A stretch of DNA of 64,000 nucleotides from Falciphora oryzae (Eukaryota; Ascomycota; Sordariomycetes; Magnaporthales; Magnaporthaceae). The notes beneath the pieces were generated by a model. It was given only the letters and a program-made list of their open reading frames with translations. It was not told the origin of the DNA and did no database searches. Of the stretch, positions 45,144-54,721 are shown one piece after another (within the stretch, counting starts at the first letter, position 1; each line of letters opens with the position of its first letter). A program made the position numbers and the translations under genes. The DNA is taken from NCBI GenBank assembly GCA_000733355.1, contig JNVV01000042.1, positions 175,192 to 239,191 on the forward strand, in the 5' to 3' direction.

Positions 45144-45360
45144 TGTCACGGCCACTAAGGCCTCCAGTAAATAGCAGAGGTGCGGGCTCGCAAACCCCTG
45201 CAAACCCGTAGCCCTTATCGGCCAGATAAGGGCAGGCCCTGCTCAGGCCGGCCGCGCAGGATATCAGATCCTGACGCGCACCGGCCCTTGCAGGGCCACC
45301 TTTCCTAATACAATTATCCTACTTCTGCCACCGATTATCCAGCCCTTGCACGCTCTGATA
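45144..45360 (+). repeat. LTR I: 3' LTR of E2
   Basis: 217 bp, same length as LTR H, followed directly by the ATAAC target duplication. Most differences from LTR H are G-to-A or C-to-T here. Confidence 0.9.
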
Positions 45361-45365
45361 ATAAC

Positions 45366-45619
45366 GAATTGTCCTTCGGTAAGGACCGGCGAAGGGCTTT
45401 TCCTTTTATCGGCCCAATGCTTCATTCGTTCCCGGGCTTTTTCGAAGTGTTATTTAGCTTTTTCGTGCACCTGGGTCATCCAATGCCGGTAAAGTTGGCT
45501 TGCTAAATTGCGTACTCGTTTTGGGAAAAGGGGATTATTAAAAGCTAGGTAGTACCCGTAATTGGCGAAAAAGGGAGTAATGGAGGTACTTGCCGAAGAT
45601 ATATTATTATAGGCAAATT
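45366..45619 (-). pseudogene. E1 integrase segment between E2 and LTR J
   Basis: 254 bp collinear with 46917-47170 of E3. It encodes part of the integrase core and C-terminal region on the minus strand (NIYYNYSSFPP-like readings degraded by stops). Bounded on the left by the ATAAC duplication of E2 and on the right by the AAATT duplication of LTR J. Confidence 0.75.
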
Positions 45620-45719
45620 TGTAACACCCCGATCCGCAGCCACGATCAGCAGCCCTAAGGACCGCCACTGGTAGCCTCAAGGGGGGACTCCGGTAGTGGC
45701 CAAAGGGGCGTACGCCAAA

Positions 45720-45864
45720 GTGGCATATTGTTCCAAACCAGGAGGTCAGTGGCATGTTGTTCCAAACCAGAGGATTAGTGGCATGTTGTTCTAAACTAAA
45801 GGATCAGTGGCATGTTGTTCCAAACCAAAAGGTCAGTGGCATATTGTTCCAAACCATAACGCAC
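45720..45864 (+). repeat. Minisatellite in LTR J: five copies of a 29-bp unit
   Basis: GTGGCAT[A/G]TTGTTC begins at 45720, 45749, 45778, 45807 and 45836, an exact 29-bp period. Each copy continues CAAACCA or a close variant, with mostly transition differences. Confidence 0.88.
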
Positions 45865-46117
45865 CAAAGCACAGCCAGCCCGGACGGGCATCATGGAGGA
45901 GGAGACTCTGCCGACGGCAGCCGAGGGGTGGCTGGGAGGCTGTGCATAAAAAGGGCCTGCAGGACCCCCTATGAAGGGAGTTCGAAGGCCAAGCAATCGT
46001 TTCTTGTTTCTTGTCATCATTAGCTTGTCGAGCTTTGCACAAACCAGACTGTTGAGTTGCTGAACCTCTAAGATCCCCCTTTTTCCCTTCAAACGTGACC
46101 TCCCTTCCCTAAAGAGG

Positions 46118-46402
46118 TGTAACAAGGGGTTAAAGACGGCTTGGAAAAGGATCTTTATATTGCAGATAATTTTTCTATGGGCTCAAAAGATGCTTGAGGA
46201 AGAAGGAATCTCTCATGGAAGACATAGGAGACGGCAGGGTTTATATAAACCACCCTGTGATCCGTGCGAAGTATCGAGTATATGATTTACACTGCCCTTT
46301 CGGCCTTCGGCCTTTGGGCCTCGGGGCCGTTGGGCACCTATACCGGTTCCCGGACCTTCTGTGGGGCCGATTAGGTGAGCCCGCAGGTTTTTCCGTGTAA
46401 CA
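46118..46402 (-). repeat. LTR B: 3' LTR of E3
   Basis: 285 bp, starting TGTAACAAGG on the plus strand. Same length as LTR D; differences by eye are all transitions. The end reads TGTAACA where the family has TGTGACA. Confidence 0.9.
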
Positions 46403-46475
46403 CTATCCTCCTTTTCCTAGGGCGCGTTTCGAAACCTTTTGAAGCCCGTTTAAGGGATGCGGCCGTGCTTATATC

Positions 46476-49400
46476 TTATGGCACGCGGGGGTCTTTAAGC
46501 TTATCGGGGTTGAGCCGATGAAAGGCAACAACGTGTTGCTTAGATCCGTCGGTATCGAAGTGCTTCCAAAGTTCCCACGTCCAATTCTTTTTTCGTGGGT
46601 AATCTTCCCATCGGACAAAGTAACGAACCTTTCCGCTTGTATCTATGGAATCCATAACCTTTTCTACAACGAAATCTCCTATAACCGAAGGGGCCTCCCG
46701 CAATACCTAGTTAGAGTTAGGTCGTGCTTGAATGCTAGAGCGGTAGGGTTTGATAAGGGACACGTGGAAAGCGTTATGGATTTTCCAGGTTTTAAGTAGG
46801 GCCAATCGTACCGCCGTAAGAGAAATAACCTTAAGGATTTGGAAGGGCCCGAGCATTTTGGCATCGAGTTTTTTAGCGGGGCGACGGGTTTTTATATGCC
46901 GGGCGTTTAACATAACGAACTGTCCTTCGGTAAAAACCGGCGAAGGGCTTTTCCTTTTATCGGCCTAATGCTTTATTCGTTTCCGGGCTTTTTCGAGGTG
47001 TTGTTTGGCTTTTTCGTGCACTTGGGTTATCTAATGCCGGTAAAGTTGGCTTGCTAGATTGCGTATTCGTCCTAAGAAAGGGGGATTATTGGAAACTGGG
47101 TGGTACTCGTAGTTGGCGAAAAAGGGAGTAATGGAGGTACTTGCCGAAGATATATTATTATAGGCAAATTCCGCCGTAGGTAATAGCTCGACCTAGTTGG
47201 TTATTTCGTAATTTACGAAAGACTTAAGGTAGGTTTCCAGGCTTTAGTTAAACCTTTCGGTTTGTTTATCCGTTTGGGGATAGAAGGCATTGCTTATTTT
47301 TGGCTTAATGCCTACTAAACGGAGGAAATTTTTCCATAAGTGGCTTGTAAATCTGGAATTTCTATCAAAAATAATATCCAAAGGCACACCATGCAATCGC
47401 CAGTATTTTTTGGCGAAAATGCGGATAAAGTTATCCGACTTCTTACCCTCGACTTTAAGGGGGACGAAATGCGCTATTTTGGTAAAGGGGTTTACTATTA
47501 CCTAAATTGAATCGCACCTATCGCTTAAAAGGAGGTCCGTAATAAAGTTTATAGCTACCGTCTTCCAAGGCTGGTAATGCAGCTTTATGGGTTGTAGGGG
47601 TTTAAAAGGGGCATGCTTTGGGGCCTTATTGCGTTAGCACTCCAAACATCCCTTTACGTATTCCCAGACTTTTGCCTTGATATTAGGCCACTAAAAGTGC
47701 CGAGTAATTAATTCGAGGGTTTTATCCATACCCATATATCCAGCAACTTTTGTATTATGTTCGAACTCGAGGACTTCCTTTTGCAGGGCCTCCGTTAGCA
47801 CCTACAATCTTTCCTTATAATAAAGGAGGCCATCTTTAACTTTTTCACCCTTTTCGGGCTTCTAAAAGCGGCCTTAGTATTTGGAATCCGATATACCAGC
47901 TTATTTAACTTTATTAGTAAATTCCGTAACCCACTTTAAGACTGGAATACTACAAAGCCGGCTTAGGGATAGGAGGAAAGAAGGTGCTTTTTGCGGCAAA
48001 GCTTTTTCTATAGGGTTATTTTTTTATCCTTCCAGGGCTGAAATTTTTGCTGGGAAGTGTTTTTTTTGCAGGATCGTCGTAATCGGCTGATCCTTATTCC
48101 CCCCTTTTTTAAGCTTGTACTGGGGTAATTTCGACAGTATATCAGCCTTTTCCTTTTGCTTTCCTAGCCGGTAGTTAATTATAAACTAATAACCAGCCAG
48201 CTGTTGTGCCCATTTAGCTTGCCTTCGATTAAGGATTTTAGCCGTTAGGAAATATTCGAGGTTCCGGTAATCCGTATAAACCTTTATCCAGTATTTTGCC
48301 CCTTTGAAGTAATGCTTCCATTTAACGAAATAGTCGACGACCGCCAAAAGTTCCTTATCGTAAATTTCATAATTGATTTCGGCGGGCGACATTTTGCGTA
48401 AATGGAAGGCAACGGGGTGTAGTTTATTGGTTTCGGGGTCCCTTTGGGATAACACCCCTCTAAAGGCAAAATCCGAAGCGTCCATTTCAATTTGTACTGG
48501 AAAAGATAGGTCGAAATGCCGGAGTATCGGAGGCGAAACGAAAGCGATTTTAAAGGCTTCGAAGGCCTGTTCCATTTCGGGGGTCCATCGCTATTAGCTT
48601 TTAGGCAAGGCGTTAGCCGTCGTTATAGGCCTAACGATTTCTAAAAACCCCTTAATAAACCTCCTGTAAAAGTTGGCAAAGCCGACGAATAACTGGGAGT
48701 CTTTAAAGCAGTTGGGGGCCTTTTATTAAATAATAGTATTAATTTTGTCCTTAGATATTGCGATGCCCTCGGGTCCTATTATGTAACCAAGGAACTCGAC
48801 TTCGTATACCCCCCAAACGCATTTGCGAAGGGCTACGGCTAGGTTGTATTTAGTAAGGCGGCGAAGCACTTCCTTTACCAAACTATCGTATTGTTCCTTA
48901 ATTTCTACGTATATTAGGAGGTTATCCAAATACACGAGAAGCCCGGCATCGATAAAGTCCATAAAAATATAGTTCATTATGCTTTGGAAGGTGGCGGGGG
49001 CGTTAATAAAGCCTATAGGCATAACCGTGAACTCAAAGACGCCGTATTTGCAGCGGAAGGCCGTAAACCATTCGTGCCCTTTCTTCATCTAAATCAAATT
49101 AAACCCGGTTTTAAGGTCGATTTTCGTTTTCCATTTGGCATTCCGAAATCGATCCTAAAGCTCCGTAATAAGCGGGATAAAGCACCGAATCGGAATCGTT
49201 TTGGCGTTTACGTCCCTGTAATCGACCACCACCTTTAAAGGATCGAAGGGGTTTTTTTTTTTACGAATATAAGGGGCGAACTGTTAGCAGTTTTGCATGG
49301 CCTGGCCCGACCGATTCGTACCTGCTTTTCCAACCACGGCTTTAAGACATCCAATTCCCTTTGGCTTATTGGGTACAAGGGGCCATGGGTTAATTAAGCT

Positions 49401-50690
49401 CCTTTTTTAAAGTGAATTTCGTAGTCCTAAGGCTGATAATCGGGAAAACGGGTGGCAGCCGCTTCCGTCATAATAGGGAAAAATTCCCTAAACTCCTATA
49501 GCACCGATTCGAAGCCGTCCGAATCTGCTTTGTTTATTTCCTTAAGGGAAGGAATATCGTGCCCGTATTTAATAGCGGCAATAATCGCGGGCTCAACTGT
49601 TTTCATATTCTCCCGAAAGCGTAAGCCTTTGGGCGGCCGTAAATCCTGTGGCTTTCGGGCCCGGGGCTTGTTGCACTTCCGGCATTTGTCCGAATCCATC
49701 CGGATATCCCGAAGGTCGCGATCCAGTAACCCTAGCGGTAGGTGTTGCCTTTGCCATGCGAAGGGCAGGATAATATCGCAATCTGGATCCGTAGAACTAA
49801 TTTCGAACGTTTCCGTAAAATAATGCGTTTTGTGCCGGAAGGTAACGTTGACAACTAGTTACTTTCCGGCTTTTGGTTCGATTTTCCCTAAAAAGGAGGT
49901 TATTACGCGAGGGATAGCTTTATCAACCAGGTGACCCGGGAGTTGTTTCGCTATTTTGTTTAACATAACCTTCGTATCGCTGCTTCCATTTAAAAAGACC
50001 CGGATAGGTATCTCCTTCGATCCCCTCGCCCGTATATATATGCGGAGGATCGGTTTTTCGAATTCCTTATCCGTTAAGGGCCTTCGGGACTGGTTAGCGG
50101 CGATAGTCGATGGTTATCAACAGTTATTATCCGATTTCGAATTTAATAGTTTAAAGATTCGTAGTTCGCTCGGGGCTTTTAAGGTGAGGCCAGCGATTTT
50201 AGCCTTTTTAGCCTGTGGCTGTTCTTCCTATTCGTCCGTTGCAGAGCGTTTAAGGATGGATTTGGTACCGGCCGTTTTTGCTGGTGTAAAAGGGAGTTCC
50301 TTGCCGTTAGTGTCCTTTTTAGCGTAGCATTCTAACGTATGGTGCCCTTCTCTTCCGCAGCGCTAGCAATCAGCTTTAGCTAACTTTCGTACGTCGATAT
50401 CGCGTTATTCAATTCCTTTAAGTGCCAATTTGGTGGTAGTTTAAATGTTGTTCTTTTTGTCGGCGGCTTTTTTATCGTTGGCCTTCTTTCCGGAACGGGA
50501 GCTTAAGGATAGACTTAGGTTCCTGTTTTTGGAGCCTTTGCCGCGGCGACGGCCCGCGTTCGAGCGCTTTTAATTCGAAGCGGGCTCGTTTTTTCCCTTT
50601 TCCTTTTAGCCCGTTTTTTATATCAAAGCCTTAATAAAAGCTTTATTTGCAAGCTTTTGCTCGTTGTTAAAAGAACTAATGTATTTAGCC
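46476..50690 (-). pseudogene. E3 zinc knuckle and pol: protease, RT, RNase H, integrase, chromodomain
   Basis: Read from high to low coordinates. A knuckle remnant RCGREGHHTLEC lies near 50,350. The protease region has a catalytic-loop remnant (FLNGSSDTKV near 49,990) whose key Asp-Ser-Gly is not intact. A linker with CRKCNKPRARKPQDLRP follows. RT readings are HEWFTAFRCKYGVFEFTVMP, INAPATFQSIMNYIF and the catalytic box YLDNLLIY at 48909-48932, with the second Asp now Asn. RNase H runs 48575-48186 (QIEMDASDFAFRGVLSQ, AEINYEIYDKELLAVV, TDYRNLEYFL). The integrase spans about 47,900-46,900, broken by stops. The chromodomain at 46703-46476 reads FVVEKVMDSIDTSGKVRYFV, RWEDYPRKKNWTWEL. Non-functional. 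Confidence 0.87.
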
Positions 50691-50692
50691 TA

Positions 50693-51288
50693 GGTTGGGT
50701 GCATAGGCCCAACCTACCATGTACTACTCTTATTAGATTATCTACCCTGTACTGTTGTGGGGTTGTGCACAGGAGTAGCGGGCAGGGCTTATAGCGTACC
50801 CGGGGGTGGCTTACAGCATCTACAGCGCTTACCGAAAGCCTGAAGGTGGCCTGTAGCCCCTGTAGGATGCCTAAGCACCCAAGTCAGCCGTTGTGGGTCG
50901 CACTGACTCGCCTACCCTGCACATCTACTCTGCACAGAATTGGTCAGGAGTCAATTTGCACAAGTCAGAATTGGAGGCCCAACGCGGAGATGGGTTTGGT
51001 GGCCGTGGGTCGATTTTTTGGAAATCCCACACAAAATAATTTTTCGGAAAATCGCTCGCGGCACCGGAAGCCCCCACGGCGGAGAACCCGCGGGATCGAT
51101 GTCGGTGGGTATATGAGGGAAGCGATTGTTGGCGCCCCTCAACTGCAATACAAGCCTGTTCCACCCACTAAGCTTGGGGCCCCGACAGCGCTATTTATAG
51201 CGCCTGTCAGGGCCCAATCCAACTAACCGAGACCCTGCTGGCCACTGTGACTGCGCTGCAAATCCCCGATTTGACCTCCCAATATTAA
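50693..51288. repeat. 596-bp GC-rich repeat inside E3, copy 1
   Basis: Foreign block interrupting the E3 gag reading frame. Removing it with one TA restores a continuous frame (…TYE|WAKYISSFN-like, with the Trp codon now TAG). TA dinucleotides at 50691-50692 and 51289-51290 fit a 2-bp target duplication. One end has the hairpin-like GGTTGGG...CCCAACC; the other begins TTAATATTGGGAGG on the minus strand. It holds a TATA-like GCTATAAATAGC. I see no ORF of note and no clear terminal inverted repeat, so the class (MITE-, SINE- or LTR-like) is open. A second copy in the opposite orientation runs off the right edge of the window. Confidence 0.7.
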
Positions 51289-51290
51289 TA

Positions 51291-52405
51291 CTCGTAAGTA
51301 ATCCCTGCTTTTTGGAAGGCTTCGAGGAATTCGGCGTCGTTTGTAAGGATTTAACCTTTATTAGCATATACCAAATCGGCGATACCTTCGGGTAGCGAGG
51401 ATCGGACGAAATCCCGGAAGGTCGTACCGGTTTATCGGGTAGTGATATTGTACTGCCCTAGCTCCGTTAAGTAGCCGACGATATCGCCGTTGTACTTTAA
51501 AGACCGGAGCTTTTTAGCATCGGTTCGTTCCTCGTTAGGGTCCTTATAATGTTCCTCTAACAACGAAGCGTATCTTTTTTAAGAATTTTAAACGTTTATG
51601 GATTCTAATAAACGTGCCTTAGCTACGTGCCATTGGAGGGCGGCTCCTTTTAAAAAGGACTTAACCCAAATGATACAGTGCGGGTTACCCGTAAAACTTT
51701 AGGGGCAGGCGTTTATATAAGCCTGTATTACGAACCACTAGTTTTTAAATTTAATGCGATCCCTTTCGAAAGCGCTAGGGGTTTTAAATTGCACGGGGTT
51801 GACCATAAAAACCGTGCTTTAGGGAATTCCCCTAGGGGGTTGCGAAGCCCTATCGCTTAGCGGAAAAGGTGATCGGAACAGCCGTAGCTTTCGGTTAGGA
51901 GGTTTCGGTGGCAGGTTATTATCGCTATTATCCGATTCCGAAGAGTCCGAAAAGTCCGGATTACCAGCGGGTTGTCCCTATGTCCGTCCCGGCGTAATGC
52001 TTATGCGGGCTTAGTTTGCTCGGGTTTGTAAATCCTTTAAGGTCCTTTCCATTTGTGCGGCTAGCAAGCCGGCGTTTGATCCGACGATTCGTTCCCGCGC
52101 TATCGAGCTTGTTTGTTTAAAAGCGGAAAGCGGAAGTATATCGGTATTAACTTCGGCCTTATTTTCTTTAGTAAGGACGGGTACGTCCTAAGGAAAGCTT
52201 CGGTTTAATCCAGGTTGTTAAAACGATCGTTGCAAAGCCGAAAGTACGGTAGCTGATTTAAGCCGCTTTCTTTATGCTGCAAGCCGCCGGCTTTCCCGTA
52301 CGGCGTTTTTAACAAATTGGCGAGTTTGGGCCAATATGCGTCGCTTGGCTTCGGTAAAGGCTTCGGGCGAAACATGCTTTTTGGTTAGGAGATCCTGGAT
52401 CTGGG
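51291..52405 (-). pseudogene. E3 gag, middle part
   Basis: Minus-strand gag continuation downstream of the E4 insertion. The frame goes from DKDAQ (before E4) into IQDLLTKKHVSPEAFTEAKR (after E4), which independently confirms the E4 boundaries. Further readable pieces include NPDFSDSSESDNSDNN and the capsid-like region near 51,500. Several TAG/TAA stops occur. Confidence 0.75.
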
Positions 52406-52534
52406 TGTTACGGCGCGGCAGCTAGGTACTAGGTTAAAGGTTTGTTGTTGCACGAGGGAGGAAGACCGCTCGCCCCCACGGGGGCCGGCGGATTTTTGGC
52501 TAAATATAAATGTGTCGGGTTTGGTCCCGTGACA
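52406..52534 (-). repeat. LTR E: 3' LTR of E4
   Basis: 129 bp, TGTTACGGCG to CCCGTGACA on the plus strand. Eight differences from LTR F by eye, all transitions. Confidence 0.9.
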
Positions 52535-52912
52535 GTACCCTATCTTTAAACCGCAGTTGGTCCTCCAATTGCCGAATAATGACGTCCCTCCGGGTGGCGT
52601 CGTTTTTTTAGCGTGGCGCTGTCGCGTTATATGTGGCGCCGCGTGTTTGGTTTGGCTGTAAGGCGTGCCTTCCCGAAGCGGAAGGCGCGCCCTTTTGTTT
52701 GCTTTCGCCTGCCTCGATATCCTCCTTCCCACCTTTAGCTCGAAAAATTTTCACCCCCATTTTTCCTTTTTTTTTTTTCCTTTTTTCCCAGGCTTCCCTA
52801 TCGTTAAGCGCGCTCCCTTTTGTCGTTTTAGCTTTATTCCGTTTGTTTCCCGCTCGCGTTTCGCTATCTTCGTTTATTTTTTTTCGTTCCGCTAATATCC
52901 GCCGGCGTTACG

Positions 52913-54029
52913 ATGGCGCCTATTTAAAGCAAGCCCGGTTCGGTTTAGGTTAATCCGCTGCGCACGTCGACGTGCATTTTTTGCGTTCGGACGTATACTT
53001 TTAAGCTTTAACGTTGCTTCCGCCCCTAGGACCGGAACCACCGTTTCGACCCTAGCGCTTCGCTGGCGTTCCTTTGCGCCCGGATTGGCGCCGGTCGCGC
53101 CAATGGTGCTTTTGTAAATTGCGACCAGTGCAACACCCGTCGCAAAACGTGTGCTAAAGTAAGTTCCGCCCGCGTTTTGTTTTATCCCCGCCGGTTTTTG
53201 CTTTCGCCCTGCTTCGGGTCCGGTTTCGTTAACGATGCGTTTGGTAGCCTATCGCTTTTATGGAAAGCGATTTCTACGATTTGGTTTAGCTGGTCGGCAG
53301 CGCTAAAATTTTTTGGCTAATTGGCTGTTTCGAGCTTTTCGATAAAGGCTATTAGTATTTTTTTACTGCCGATAAGGAGGTTGGGCGTAAGTGTGACGAA
53401 GTTTTTGTTATGCCGGAAGCTTGTCGCGTTACCGCCGGTTAAACCGTCGCTAAGCTTTTTGGCGCTTTCGTTACCATTGAGACTGCCGTCCGTAGCCACT
53501 ATGGCGAAACCGGTTCGAAGAAGTCCCGCGTCGTAAGTGTTCCGCTTTCGGTTCGCCGTTTGCTCGTATTTTAACTGTTTTTTAGGGCAATAGATTAGAG
53601 GCTACGGTTGCTATCTGGCGTTAAGGTTTGACCGTTCGCTTGGCTGCGGCGATTTCCCGGCGCGTTATTAGGAACGCCGAGGTTTAGGATGCTTTAAATA
53701 AGGTGAGTCGCTGGCGCCTTTTTTTCGTCGTTTACCCGGCGCGCCTATTTTAACTCCCGTCCGGGGTAACTGCGTATCGGCGAAGGCGACCCCGGCTTTA
53801 ACGCCTGGGTTACCGTTAAAGCGGCTTATAAGGCCGCGCTCGCCGCCGTTTATAGCGAGTATGTGGACCACTTAATTACTAGCGCTGCGTTAGCGCAAAC
53901 CGCTTAAAAGGAGGAAGCCGAAAATAACGATTTTAGCAACATTTAGGAGGAGTTCGCCCAGGTGGGCCGTCGTTACGCCGACTTTTCGCCGCGTTTCCGC
54001 GCGTATATCGTTAAAGTGTGCCGTTAGGT
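52913..54029 (+). pseudogene. Antisense, intron-containing Cys-rich gene inside E4
   Basis: Plus-strand gene relic, opposite in direction to E4 gag-pol. Three consecutive exons all have lengths divisible by three: 52913-53158, 53248-53532, 53586-53702. They are joined by introns with strong fungal signals: GTAAGT...TTAAC...TAG (89 nt) and GTAAGT...TTTAAC...TTTTTTAG (53 nt), with another GTGAGT after exon 3. Exon 1 encodes TSTCIFCVRTYTF and later AFVNCDQCNTRRKTC, a C-X2-C...C-X2-C-X6-C arrangement reminiscent of DUF3716-like or other fungal Cys-rich domains. Exon 2 includes ADKEVGRKCDEVFVMPEAC and YGETGSKKSRV. Nine in-frame stops occur in exons 1-3, all TAA or TAG and none TGA, as expected from C-to-T mutation of Gln codons. 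A fourth open stretch (53788-54029, FNAWVTVKAAYKAALAA, EEFAQVGRRYADFSPRF) is in another frame, so the last junction is unresolved. Function unknown; could be an accessory gene of E4 or a captured host gene. Confidence 0.5.
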
Positions 54030-54259
54030 CCTCCGTTTGTTGGTCCCCCCCCCCGGGCCCCGGTTCCTAGCTAGCGTTTCGCTTCTCCCCAGCTTTTGTG
54101 CTGGTTAATTTCATTTAAAGGGCTGCCGGCGTGCGTTTAAAGATTAGGTAGATAGTTTAAAATGAAATGGCCCCGCGCCCCGAGGCCGTTTTTTTTCGGG
54201 CGGCCCAGTTAATTTTCCCCCGCTTTCCGTCTGCCCCACGCTTTAGTTCCGCCGCCTCG

Positions 54260-54554
54260 TGTCACACGGAAGAACCCGTGGACCTAACTAGTCGGCATCA
54301 CGAGTCGGCTTTACGGAGGTTCGAAGACCCGCATAAGCGGTCAGCGGCCCTCAGGCCAAGCGGTGAAGGTCGGAAGGCAGTGTGAATCATGTACTCGATA
54401 CTTCGCACGGATCACAAAGGGTTTATATAAACCCTGCCATCTCCTATGTCCTTCACGAAAGATTCCTTCCTCCTCAAGCATCTCTTGAGCCCATAGAAAG
54501 ATTATCTGCAATCTAGAGATTCTTTCTCCAAGCCGTCTTTGACCCCTTGTTACA
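54260..54554 (+). mobile_element. Solo LTR C (E1-type) inside E4
   Basis: 295 bp, TGTCACACGG to CCCTTGTTACA, with a perfect 5-bp duplication CCTCG at 54255-54259 and 54555-54559. In the plus orientation, i.e. opposite to LTR A as drawn. Same subfamily as LTR A and LTR G. It is the innermost, most recent insertion of the stack. Confidence 0.93.
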
Positions 54555-54721
54555 CCTCGCCCTTCGCTCCCTCCTCCCCTTTACGCTTTGCCCCCTAATT
54601 ATGCTTAGGGTGCCCGTCTGGGCCTGCCTTTAGGGCGTTTTGGTGCAGGTTGGTCCTTTTTGGCGCGTTGGGCGAGCCCGGCGGTGCGTTAGCTTTGCGC
54701 TAGCGCCTCGCCCGGGTCTCG

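Larger units (their letters stand above)
36958..45360 (+). mobile_element. E2: complete but RIP-damaged Ty3/gypsy chromovirus
   Basis: 8,403-bp element in plus orientation with 217-bp LTRs (36958-37174 and 45144-45360) and a perfect 5-bp target duplication ATAAC (36953-36957 and 45361-45365). The flanks rejoin into the integrase region of E1, as shown by the uninterrupted counterpart in E3 near 46,915. Order is gag, protease, reverse transcriptase, RNase H, integrase, chromodomain, as in chromoviruses. TAA/TAG stops occur throughout, and the reverse transcriptase active site is mutated. Internal sequence begins with TTGGTAGCAACTCTGG just after the LTR, compatible with a tRNA primer-binding site starting TGG. 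I could not match it to a tRNA. Confidence 0.92.

Noticed and set aside
46118..46402. LTR B read as a solo LTR
   Set aside because: It has a mate (LTR D, 61329-61613) of identical length with matching outer target duplication, a polypurine tract beside it and a collinear gag-pol between them.
50693..51288. Helitron interpretation of the 596-bp repeat
   Set aside because: There is a hairpin and a nearby CTAG at one end, but the other end lacks the TC start and the A|T insertion context. TA flanks fit the healed reading frame better.
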